DNA of 14,911 bases from CAYYWP01 sp050176585 (lineage in GTDB: Bacteria > Desulfobacterota > Binatia > HRBIN30 > CADEER01): positions 1 to 14,911 of the forward strand of contig JBFXHX010000067.1 of the NCBI GenBank assembly GCA_050176585.1. Reading direction: 5' to 3'. The first letter of the stretch is position 1; every line of letters starts with the position of its first letter. The notes beneath the pieces are model-generated. The model saw nothing but the letters and a program-made list of their open reading frames with translations, did no database searches and was not told where the DNA came from. Shown one piece after another: positions 1-6,314 of the stretch. A program made the translations under genes and the position numbers.

Positions 1-618
1 CGGTCGCACTTTCCCGCTGAGGATTTCCTTCGGCGTGACCTCGCGGCCGTAATAGTCTTTGTTCGTGTCGTTCCGGGTCACGATCACTGTGCCCTCCAGC
101 GAAACGCCCGCGAACAACCCCTGGCTGCGGCTGTACGTGTAGACCGCCGCGACCGGCATGATCGAAGCGCCCATGCTGCGTCCCACCGGACCCGCCGCCA
201 CGCTGAGCGAGGTGCCGAGGCTGATGTTCGCGCCGCTGGCGAACGCATCGACGGCTTGCGGCGTGTTCAGCACCAACACGAACTCCGTCACCTGTGCGCC
301 GATCTGCAGCCCGAAGCCGGCGCCGCCGGTGGCGATCGCCGAGGGGCCCGACCATCCCTTGGGCAGGCGGGCGACCACCACTCCCCAACCGCCCTGGCCG
401 CTGAAGATGAAGCCGGCCTTCAAGACGGTCAGGATCGCCAGACCCTTGGCGTCGCGCAGAACCGAGTCCGGTATGCCCTGCTCGGGCATTTCGCGGAAGC
501 GTTCGATGACCACTGCCGCTTGGTCGACTTCATCCTGCATGCTGGCCAGAGTCGCGGACGGGTCAATCAGCAGTGCCGCGGCCAAGACGACGGCCAGCGT
601 AGGGCGATATGCCTTCAT
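1..618 (-). CDS. SYLF-domain (YSC84-like) lipid-binding protein, 3' end cut by window
   Basis: The 206 visible codons have no stop and run off the left edge, so the C-terminus is missing. The ATG at 618 has a strong AGGAGG at 628-633, nine bases upstream. Residues 1-25 form a signal peptide (hydrophobic AVVLAAALL stretch), so the protein is probably exported to the periplasm. The body matches the SYLF/YSC84 family: 'LRDAKGLAILTVLKAGF' (about 54-70), 'SGQGGWGVVVARLP', 'SAIATGGAGFGLQIGAQVTEFVLVL' split across 93-117, then 'SYLF-type' strands 'VYTYSRSQGLFAGVSLEG' (159-176) and 'NKDYYG'. The eukaryotic domain binds phosphoinositides. Bacterial exported versions are poorly characterised, and an outer-envelope lipid role is inferred. 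It is transcribed alone, divergently from arsM. Confidence 0.9.
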   Translation of the reverse strand, partial: MKAYRPTLAVVLAAALLIDPSATLASMQDEVDQAAVVIERFREMPEQGIPDSVLRDAKGLAILTVLKAGFIFSGQGGWGVVVARLPKGWSGPSAIATGGAGFGLQIGAQVTEFVLVLNTPQAVDAFASGANISLGTSLSVAAGPVGRSMGASIMPVAAVYTYSRSQGLFAGVSLEGTVIVTRNDTNKDYYGREVTPKEILSGKVRP

Positions 619-937
619 TAGCGCGCGCCTCCTTCCGGTTCGGATCAGACTCGCGGACTCGCTATCGCACTTGGGATTGTACCCGAGCCTGGGGTTCTGT
701 CGAGAGCGCCCGCAAGACCAACCGCCCGAGCATCGCCGGCCGGCCCGGGGCGGTTTGCTGGTGCCAGGGCGCGCGAAAAGGTAGTGGGGAGAGCGCGGGT
801 GTCCGAATGCGACCAGAACCAGCGGCGATGGGACCGGAGACGGTTGGGTGGCCGGCAGCGGTGTCCCGATAGGGGGAAACCCTCGCGCGAACGCCCGCAT
901 CTGACTCCACGCGCGAGTGCGCCAAGCGGAGGTGACC
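619..937. other. Divergent intergenic spacer between the SYLF gene and arsM
   Basis: There is no convincing gene here; open frames on both strands are short, overlap neighbours and look like nothing known. The left part holds the SYLF promoter and ribosome binding site. The right part must hold the arsM promoter, but I cannot point to a -35/-10 pair. Near arsM there is a perfect 8-bp inverted repeat, CTCGCGCG (882-889) and CGCGCGAG (910-917), with a 20-base loop. It ends 10 bases before the arsM ribosome binding site. No ArsR-type operator is recognisable. Confidence 0.5.
676..703 (-). promoter_or_regulatory. Sigma-70-like promoter for the SYLF gene
   Basis: Reading leftwards there is TCGACA (703-698), a 16-base spacer and TACAAT (681-676). 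These differ from the TTGACA/TATAAT consensus by one base each. Transcription would start near 669, giving a leader of about 50 bases before the ATG at 618. In DNA this GC-rich, such a pair is unlikely to be accidental. The promoter assignment itself is inference. Confidence 0.5.
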
Positions 938-2125
938 ATGCCGGTAGAGTCGAACCCAATCCTCGACGTCGAGACGGCGGTGCGGGGCCGCTACGCGGCG
1001 GCCGCGAAGCGACGGGAGGCGGAGCTCTGCTGTCCGACCGCGTACGATCCCCGTTTGCTCGCCGCCATTCCGCCGGATGTGCTGGGGCGGGACTACGGCT
1101 GCGGCAATCCGAGCGCGTATCTGCGCGCGGGAGAAACCGTGCTCGACCTCGGATCGGGCTCCGGCAAGATCTGCTTCATCGCCAGCCAGGTGGTCGGGCC
1201 GCAAGGGCGGGTCATCGGCATCGACATGAACGACGACATGCTCGGCCTCGCGCGCCGTTGCGCGCCCGAGGTGGCGCGCCGCGTCGGCTACGACAACGTG
1301 TCGTTCGCCAAAGGCCGCATTCAGGACCTCGCCCTCGACGTCGAGGCTCTCGATGCGCACCTCGTCGCGCACCCGGTGCGTTCTGCCGGAGACTTACCCC
1401 GCCTCGACGCCGAGATCGACCGGCTGCGCCGCGAGCGCCCATTGGTGGCCAGCGACTCCATAGACGTCGTGATCTCCAACTGCGTGCTCAATCTGGTCCG
1501 CACGGAAGACAAGCACCGGCTGTTCGCCGAGATCTTTCGCGTGCTGCGGCGCGGCGGAAGAGCTGTCATCTCGGACATCGTCAGCGACGAGGACGTGCCC
1601 GAGCATCTGCAGCGCGATCCGGCGCTCTGGAGTGGCTGCATCTCGGGCGCGTTCCGCGAGGATCGTTTCCTCGACGCCTTCGAAGAGGCCGGGTTCTACG
1701 GCATTGCGCTCACCGAGCGGTCCGCGGAGCCCTGGCGCACGGTCGAGGGCATCGAGTTCCGCAGCGTCACCGCGGTGGCCTACAAGGGCAAAGAGGGCGC
1801 GTGTTGGGATCAGCGGCACGCGGTCATGTATCGCGGCCCGTTCCGCGAGGTCGTGGACGATGACGGCCACGTGCTCCGGCGCGGCGTGCGCACCGCGGTA
1901 TGCGAAAAGACCTATCGCATCTATTCGGGCGAGCCGTATCGGGATCACGTGGAGCTCGTGCCGCCGCACGTGCTCGTGCCGCTCGAGGACGCTCCGCCGT
2001 TTCCGTGCAGCGGCGGCGCGCTGCGCCGGGACCCACGCGAGACCAAGGGCGCCGAGTACCGGCTCACCACCGACGCCGCGCCGAGCGCGTGCGCGCCCAG
2101 CGGCAACGGCGGCGGCTGCTGCTGA
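938..2125 (+). CDS. arsM: Arsenite S-adenosylmethionine methyltransferase (ArsM), arsS-linked type
   Basis: This is a 395-residue cytosolic class I SAM-dependent methyltransferase that transfers methyl groups to trivalent arsenic. The SAM loop is 'ETVLDLGSGSGK' (66-77), followed by 'GIDMNDDML' (94-102). Cysteines in ArsM-like contexts are C31/C32 ('ELCCP'), C55 ('DYGCG'), C182 ('SNCVLNL') and C234 ('SGCISGAF'); the last two fit the arsenic-binding pair of characterised ArsMs. An extra helical segment (about 130-167) and a C-terminal extension with 'RDPRETKG' (364-371), ending Gly-Gly-Gly-Cys-Cys, match the ArsM form found beside arsS. I chose ATG 938 because GGAGGTGA (928-935) precedes it; a GTG at 917 lacks such a site. 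The gene overlaps arsS by one base. No arsR, arsB or arsC is visible. Confidence 0.93.
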   Translation: MPVESNPILDVETAVRGRYAAAAKRREAELCCPTAYDPRLLAAIPPDVLGRDYGCGNPSAYLRAGETVLDLGSGSGKICFIASQVVGPQGRVIGIDMNDDMLGLARRCAPEVARRVGYDNVSFAKGRIQDLALDVEALDAHLVAHPVRSAGDLPRLDAEIDRLRRERPLVASDSIDVVISNCVLNLVRTEDKHRLFAEIFRVLRRGGRAVISDIVSDEDVPEHLQRDPALWSGCISGAFREDRFLDAFEEAGFYGIALTERSAEPWRTVEGIEFRSVTAVAYKGKEGACWDQRHAVMYRGPFREVVDDDGHVLRRGVRTAVCEKTYRIYSGEPYRDHVELVPPHVLVPLEDAPPFPCSGGALRRDPRETKGAEYRLTTDAAPSACAPSGNGGGCC

Positions 2126-3138
2126 TGCACGTGCAGCACGGCGCCGGCGACGCTGCGCCCGACGGGCGCAGTGACCCCTCGTTCGACGCCGTCTTGCACG
2201 CGAGCGGGTTGCCGCCGCTGGCGCGCGCACGAGCGACCACGCTGCAGGTCAACGTCGGCAAGCTGTGCAACCAGGCGTGTCACCATTGCCACGTGGACGC
2301 CGGCCCGAAGCGAACCGAGATCATGTCGAGAGCGGTTGCCGACCGCGTGGTCGCGCTGATGGAGGCGAGCCCGCACGCCGCCACCGTCGACATCACTGGC
2401 GGCGCGCCCGAGCTCAATCCGAACTTCCGCTTTCTCGTCCGCGAGGCACGGCGGTGCGGCCGGGAGGTGATCGATCGCTGCAACCTGACGGTGCTCTTCG
2501 AGCCGGGCATGGACGACCTCGCCGAGTTCCTCGCCGCGGAGCGCGTGCACATCATCGCCAGCCTGCCGTGCTACGGACCCGTCAACGTCGACAAGCAGCG
2601 CGGTAGCGGCGTCTTCGAGCGCAGCATCGCGGCGCTGCAGCGCCTGAACGCGCTCGGCTACGGACGGCCCGGTTCTCCGCTGCAGCTCGACCTCGTCTAC
2701 AACCCTGTCGGCGCGTTCTTGCCGCCGCCGCAAGCCCAGCTCGAAGCGACGTATAAGGTGGAGCTCGGGCGCGCGTTCGGCATCGAGTTCAACGCCCTGT
2801 TCACGATCACCAACATGCCGATCAAACGGTTCGCGCAGTTCCTCGCGCGCGCCGATGCGCTCGAGGCGTACATGAGAGTGCTCGTGAACCATTTCAACCC
2901 GCGCACCGTGCCGGCGCTGATGTGCCGCTCGCTGGTGAGCGTAGGCTGGGACGGCCAGCTCTACGACTGCGACTTCAACCAGATGCTGGAGATCGGCGTG
3001 GGGGGGCGAACCGGCAAGCGGACCGCCTGGGATATCGAGAGCCTCGACGATCTCACGGGCGAACCCGTCGCCACCGCCTCTCATTGCTTCGGCTGCACCG
3101 CGGGTGCGGGCTCGAGCTGCTCTGGCGTCCTGGGCTAG
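2125..3138 (+). CDS. arsS: Radical SAM protein ArsS (arsenosugar biosynthesis; radical SAM/Cys-rich family)
   Basis: This 337-residue protein is expected to add a 5'-deoxyadenosyl group from SAM to dimethylated arsenic, giving the precursor of arsenosugars. The [4Fe-4S] motif CX3CX2C is C48, C52, C55 in 'KLCNQACHHCHVDAG', followed by 'EIM', a typical start for this family. The SAM-binding 'TGGAPELNPNF' lies at 91-101, and 'DRCNLTVL' follows. The C-terminal Cys-rich (DUF3641-like) part has 'LMCRSLVSVGWDGQLYDCDFNQML' split around residues 270-293 and ends 'HCFGCTAGAGSSCSG'. The ATG shares its A with the arsM stop (TGATG) and has no separate ribosome binding site, so translation is probably coupled to arsM. 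All expected cysteines are present as Cys codons. The family call is firm; the exact product is from knowledge of homologues. Confidence 0.92.
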   Translation: MHVQHGAGDAAPDGRSDPSFDAVLHASGLPPLARARATTLQVNVGKLCNQACHHCHVDAGPKRTEIMSRAVADRVVALMEASPHAATVDITGGAPELNPNFRFLVREARRCGREVIDRCNLTVLFEPGMDDLAEFLAAERVHIIASLPCYGPVNVDKQRGSGVFERSIAALQRLNALGYGRPGSPLQLDLVYNPVGAFLPPPQAQLEATYKVELGRAFGIEFNALFTITNMPIKRFAQFLARADALEAYMRVLVNHFNPRTVPALMCRSLVSVGWDGQLYDCDFNQMLEIGVGGRTGKRTAWDIESLDDLTGEPVATASHCFGCTAGAGSSCSGVLG

Positions 3139-3158
3139 CGCAGCAGCCCCGGTGTGCA

Positions 3159-3240
3159 CGTTCGCCGATCCGTCAGGCGCCCGGCGGCGCGCGCGCGCCT
3201 CGCCCAGTGCGATTTGCATCGCTGGCGGGATCGGCGGACG
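3159..3240 (+). promoter_or_regulatory. Structured spacer: long stem enclosing two inner hairpins, upstream of the first dockerin-like gene
   Basis: Arm 3159-3171 pairs with 3228-3240 over 13 bp with a single G-U pair. Inside, AGGCGC (3175-3180) pairs with GCGCCT (3195-3200), and CCAG..CGAT pairs with ATCG..CTGG around 3204-3225. The layout resembles a three-way junction. The structure begins 20 bases after the arsS stop and ends 8 bases before the ATG at 3249. It could be an arsMS terminator, a translation-controlling leader, or chance pairing in GC-rich DNA. There is no T-tract. Confidence 0.35.
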
Positions 3241-3248
3241 CTGAGCGC

Positions 3249-3962
3249 ATGTTCTACCTCCTGATCAAGTCGCTGCTGATCGCGACCGCGTTCTCGCTGC
3301 CGGCGACCGCGATCGCAGCGCAGTGTTGTGGCGACTGCGACGGCGATGGCCGGGTGACGATTGCGGACCTGCTCACCGCGATCAATCTGGCGCTGAACGG
3401 TGGCGACGCGGGGCCGACGCCGAGCCCGACGGTGCCATCCGCGCAGTGCCCGATCGACTTCGGCGACGACAACACGCAACCCGGCACGCCCGACTGCTAC
3501 TACCGCGGCCGGTGGAGCCGCACCTGCGGGGCGAATGACCTAGAGGCCCTCTGGCGCAGCGATCATTCCGACCCTGAGCTGGTGTTGCTCATCGTGAGCT
3601 TCCTCGGCTTCAGCCCGGGGCTGTTCATCGGTGCGGAAGTGTCGTCGAGCCATACCGCCGAGCTGCTCGGCTGGTTTACCGAGCCGGACGCGAACGATTT
3701 GACCGAGGTCTCCGGTGACATGACGCTGACCGCAGACGGAGGCACGCTCACGATCATCACGGATCAGACGCCCTTCAACGTCGACGCGTGCGCGTTCCGC
3801 CGCTACGAAGGCGCGCTCTTCGACGTGGTGACACCCGATGCCGCGCGCGCCACGGCGGCCGCCGCGCTGCGCAACCCCGCCGCGTTGGCCCGCCTGCGCG
3901 ACGCCGCCCGGGCGCGGCAGGCGCGCCCGGATTTCGAGCGCCGGCCCCAGGCTGGAAAATGA
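3249..3962 (+). CDS. Exported protein with one dockerin-like EF-hand loop
   Basis: The protein has 237 residues. Residues 1-24 are a signal peptide ('LLIATAFSLPATAIAA'), with likely signal peptidase I cleavage before Q25; the -1 residue before C26 is Gln, so this is not a lipobox. Right after it, D29-C-D31-G-D33-G34-R-V36-x3-D40 fits the calcium loop of type I dockerin/EF-hand repeats, followed by the helix 'LLTAINLALNGG'. A Pro/Thr/Ser linker (about 52-64) leads to a globular part of unknown fold with paired cysteines (67, 83, 93, 181), and then an Ala/Arg-rich tail. Only one calcium loop is present; a full dockerin has two. The only possible ribosome binding site (GGCGGA near 3232) is weak and lies in the 3' arm of the upstream stem. 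The function is unknown. Confidence 0.8.
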   Translation: MFYLLIKSLLIATAFSLPATAIAAQCCGDCDGDGRVTIADLLTAINLALNGGDAGPTPSPTVPSAQCPIDFGDDNTQPGTPDCYYRGRWSRTCGANDLEALWRSDHSDPELVLLIVSFLGFSPGLFIGAEVSSSHTAELLGWFTEPDANDLTEVSGDMTLTADGGTLTIITDQTPFNVDACAFRRYEGALFDVVTPDAARATAAAALRNPAALARLRDAARARQARPDFERRPQAGK

Positions 3963-4054
3963 TTGACTAAGGCGTGTGCCACCCATACGTGTGAAGAGTT
4001 TCTTCCTTGCTTGGTCCCCTGGTTCTCCCCAGCCGGGGGAGGGGAATTGCCGTC

Positions 4055-4086
4055 GCGAAGGCCCCGGCGCCCACCGGGGCTTTCGC
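4055..4086. terminator. Strong hairpin, candidate terminator after the first dockerin-like gene
   Basis: GCGAAGGCCCCGG (4055-4067) pairs with CCGGGGCTTTCGC (4074-4086) over 13 bp with one G-U pair and a 6-base loop. The A-rich and T-rich outer ends resemble an intrinsic terminator, although only three T's follow the GC core. It lies 92 bases past the stop at 3962. A second, weaker hairpin, CTCCCC (4025-4030) with GGGGAG (4036-4041), lies just before it. Confidence 0.45.
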
Positions 4087-4157
4087 CTACCGACCGATTC
4101 GACGCCCTGACGCAGATGCTCGAGCTCACCCCGCACGTTCGCCGTCAGCTTCCGCGC

Positions 4158-5105
4158 ATGTGGGGGCGGATCGCGGTCAGGTGGGGGGCGGTCGCGATTG
4201 CGGCATACGTGCTCGCGGTCCGCCCCGCCGCGGCGCAGCCGACCCCCTGTACGGGTGACTGCGATGGCGACGGGGTGGTGGAGGTCCACGAGCTGATTCT
4301 CGGCGTCAACATGGCCTTGCAGATCGCGGCGCCGACCGCGTGTCCAGCATTCGACATGGATGCCGACGGCAGAGTGGCCGTTGCCGATCTCGTCACCGCC
4401 GTCAGCAACGCGCTCGGAGATACATGCCGAACGCCGGTAGAGACCACCCGAACATTCACCATCGAACCGGGCATGCTGCTCGGCGACCCCTCGCAGACGC
4501 GATCCGGGCTCTTCAACACGCTCTTGTCGGGCGCCAACGCCGCCATCGCCGTGAGCCCCGGCCCGCTCACGCTTGCGCTCGGAGAGCCGGATGCGGACGG
4601 CGTCGCCCCGCTGCGGCTGGCCGAGGACGCGATCATCGATGTGCAGGTCGTCGATTCCACGCGAGTGTGCATCAAGATGATGGCTGCGGGCAGCAGCGGC
4701 AGCGTGGATTGCGATGGCGGCACGGCCTACGACGTGGAGGGCTTTCAGGCCGCGGGCGATACTGGCTCTACGCTGTTTGAAGTGCGCACTGGGCTGGGCG
4801 ATCCGGCCGGTCCAGGCCACGGCAACCTGCTGGTCAATCAGCTGACGCAACCGCTGCCGGTGGGCGAGCTCCGACCCTGCGAAGAGATCGAGTACACCGC
4901 ACCGGCGCAGCAGTTTGCGTACACCACGACCAACGCCATCGCATTGAAAGGCACGCGGCTGCGGTTGCCGGTGCCGGGGGAGCCGTTCGACTGCGCGCGC
5001 TTCGCCGACCCTACGTCTGGCGGCATCCTGGCCGCGCCCGCTCCGACCTGGCGCGCGGATGTGCGCGACGTGGCAGCGGTGTTCCGCTACGGCGAGGCCC
5101 AATAG
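4158..5105 (+). CDS. Exported protein with a two-repeat dockerin-like domain
   Basis: The protein has 315 residues from ATG 4158. The frame stays open back to 3963, but that part crosses the hairpin region and reads unlike protein. 4158 places a signal peptide at residues 1-26 (Arg-rich start, 'WGAVAIAAYVLA', cut after 'AAA'). ATG 4116 is an alternative, and neither has a clear ribosome binding site. Two calcium-loop repeats follow: D34-C-D36-G-D38-G39-V-V41-x3-E45 with 'LILGVNMALQ', and D66-M-D68-A-D70-G71-R-V73-x3-D77 with 'LVTAVSNAL'. The remaining 230 residues look beta-rich, with scattered cysteines and no recognised catalytic motif. With the gene at 3249 it forms a tandem of related N-terminal architecture but different C-terminal parts. 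The function is unknown. Confidence 0.78.
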   Translation: MWGRIAVRWGAVAIAAYVLAVRPAAAQPTPCTGDCDGDGVVEVHELILGVNMALQIAAPTACPAFDMDADGRVAVADLVTAVSNALGDTCRTPVETTRTFTIEPGMLLGDPSQTRSGLFNTLLSGANAAIAVSPGPLTLALGEPDADGVAPLRLAEDAIIDVQVVDSTRVCIKMMAAGSSGSVDCDGGTAYDVEGFQAAGDTGSTLFEVRTGLGDPAGPGHGNLLVNQLTQPLPVGELRPCEEIEYTAPAQQFAYTTTNAIALKGTRLRLPVPGEPFDCARFADPTSGGILAAPAPTWRADVRDVAAVFRYGEAQ

Positions 5106-5141
5106 ACGCCCACTACCGGGTGTGCCGAGCGCTCTCGCAAC

Positions 5142-5165
5142 GCGTGCGACGCTGGCGTCGCACGC
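5142..5165. terminator. Perfect 10-bp hairpin between convergent genes
   Basis: GCGTGCGACG (5142-5151) pairs exactly with CGTCGCACGC (5156-5165) around a CTGG loop. It lies between the ends of the rightward dockerin-like gene (stop 5105) and leftward surE (stop 5178), where a bidirectional terminator is expected. There is no T-tract on either side. Confidence 0.45.
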
Positions 5166-5177
5166 AGTCGGTGGTGC

Positions 5178-5876
5178 CTAGTCGGCGGCGATCTCCAGCG
5201 TGACCTTGGTCACGGCGATGCGGCCGCTCATGCACACGTCGACGTCGCGCCCGGTTTGGCGCGGGCGCCTGTGGTAGTCGCCAGTATACAGAAACTGGTC
5301 GCCCTCGCGCTCGTAGCGCACGCCGTGCGGCCGCGTGTCGAGTCCGCAAAAGACGATCGGCAGCTCGTCGTCGTCGCCGTCGGGATGCGGCAGGTTGACG
5401 TTCCAGAAATGACCCGGGTCGTGGGGGCGCGCGAGCAGCATCGCCAACACTGGCGCGAGGCGGCGCACAGCCAGCTGCCAGTCGACGGTGCGCTGCGGCG
5501 CCACGTAGTGTGAAACGGCGATCGCCCGCCGGCCGAGCAGCGCGGCCTCGCGGGCGGCGGCCACGGTGCCGGAGGTGTACACGTCGGCGCCGAGGTTGCC
5601 GCCGTGGTTGATGCCGGACAACAGCCAGTCGGCCCGCGGCGCCAAGTGCGTGAGCGCCAGCCGTGCACAGTCCGCGGGTGTGCCGCTGACGCAGTACCGA
5701 GCCTCATCGAGCCGTACCACGTTGAGCGGCGCCCGAGTGGTCACGCGATGGCCGACGCCGGATTGACCGTCGACCGGCGCGATGATCACCGGCGCGCCGT
5801 GGGCGGCCGCCGCATTGGCCAGCGCGAAGAGGCCCGTGGCCTCCACGCCGTCGTCGTTGGTGACGATGAACTGCAA
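5178..5876 (-). CDS. surE: 5'-nucleotidase SurE
   Basis: This 232-residue metal-dependent phosphatase removes the 5'/3' phosphate from nucleoside monophosphates. Family signatures are 'VTNDDG' (5-10, with metal-binding D8 and D9), 'GQSGVGH' (37-43, S39), and 'SGINHGGNLGADVYTSGT' (87-104, with metal-binding N90), followed by 'VAAAREA'. The start is taken as TTG at 5876 because MQFIVTNDDG aligns with the family start; no in-frame ATG is better and no clear ribosome binding site is visible. The upstream gene on the same strand stops at 5887, leaving 10 bases, so translation is probably coupled. The length is slightly short but normal for SurE. Confidence 0.93.
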   Translation of the reverse strand: MQFIVTNDDGVEATGLFALANAAAAHGAPVIIAPVDGQSGVGHRVTTRAPLNVVRLDEARYCVSGTPADCARLALTHLAPRADWLLSGINHGGNLGADVYTSGTVAAAREAALLGRRAIAVSHYVAPQRTVDWQLAVRRLAPVLAMLLARPHDPGHFWNVNLPHPDGDDDELPIVFCGLDTRPHGVRYEREGDQFLYTGDYHRRPRQTGRDVDVCMSGRIAVTKVTLEIAAD

Positions 5877-5886
5877 TGCCGCGCAC

Positions 5887-6171
5887 TCACACCGGTTCGA
5901 GCACGGTGACGGTTTCGGGGACGGCGAGCATGGGGGCGATCAGCGCCTCAGCGGCACGACGGGGCTCGGACGCCGCCCAGCTTTCCCAGGCGTCGCGCGA
6001 GCGCCACGTCGACAATGTGAGATAGTGGTTCGGATCGGCCCCGTCGATATAGGTCTCGCCGCCGATGTACCCGTCGCGGTGAATTGCCTCCAAGCGCAGC
6101 TCGCGCATCGCCCGCTGCAGCGCTTCGCGCTGTCCGGCCGCCAGCCGTCGCTCGATCAGCACGCGGATCAT
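5887..6171 (-). CDS. Antibiotic biosynthesis monooxygenase (ABM)-fold protein
   Basis: The protein has 94 residues and a dimeric ferredoxin-like ABM-family pattern: strand 'MIRVLIERRL', helix 'GQREALQRAMRELRLEA', 'GYIGGETYID', 'HYLTLSTWRSRDAWESWAAS', and final strand 'TVTVLEPV'. The family includes small cofactor-free monooxygenases and HmoA-like haem-handling proteins; the substrate cannot be told from the sequence. The ATG at 6171 has AGGTGA (6180-6175) just upstream. It is the first gene of a two-gene unit with surE. Confidence 0.82.
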   Translation of the reverse strand: MIRVLIERRLAAGQREALQRAMRELRLEAIHRDGYIGGETYIDGADPNHYLTLSTWRSRDAWESWAASEPRRAAEALIAPMLAVPETVTVLEPV

Positions 6172-6233
6172 GCGTCACCTCTCATCCGTCGTCGGAGCGA
6201 TTCTTGTCGCGTTTCGGAGGCACAATCCAGCCC

Positions 6234-6239
6234 GATAAT
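6234..6239 (+). promoter_or_regulatory. Possible -10 box for the small secreted protein gene
   Basis: GATAAT differs from TATAAT by one base and stands out in this GC-rich spacer. It is 76 bases before ATG 6315. The matching -35 region (TTTCGG or similar around 6211-6217) is poor, so confidence is low. Confidence 0.28.
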
Positions 6240-6314
6240 CCTTCGCGGCGCGCCGCGGGCTGTGATAAGGGCCTCAGCGCACGTGCCAAGCCGTGCGCAG
6301 GAAGGGGTCGACTG

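Noticed and set aside
824..880. GGCGATGGGA resembling the 5' part of a fluoride riboswitch
   Set aside because: The AACCGCC and TGATG..CTCCT elements required downstream are absent, and arsM is not an expected target.
662..1372. Leftward open frame across the SYLF-arsM spacer
   Set aside because: Mostly antisense to arsM, with no recognisable domain or ribosome binding site.
3060..3138. Possible selenocysteine in ArsS, since some family members carry one
   Set aside because: The cysteine positions are Cys codons (TGC/TGT) and the frame ends at TAG; there is no in-frame TGA with a following stem to decode.
3540..5102. Long leftward open frame (520 codons) antisense to the two dockerin-like genes
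   Set aside because: It crosses two rightward genes that have signal peptides and calcium-loop motifs; its product is Arg/Gly/His-rich with no motif. It is a typical GC-rich shadow frame.
3249..5105. Reading the dockerin-like proteins as cellulosome components
   Set aside because: The loops are N-terminal, one protein has only a single repeat, and no cohesin, cellulase or carbohydrate-binding motif is present.
6244..6257. 14-base perfect palindrome CGCGGCG-CGCCGCG in the divergent spacer before the small secreted protein gene
   Set aside because: In DNA of this GC content a few such palindromes are expected by chance in 15 kb; there is no second copy and no regulator nearby.
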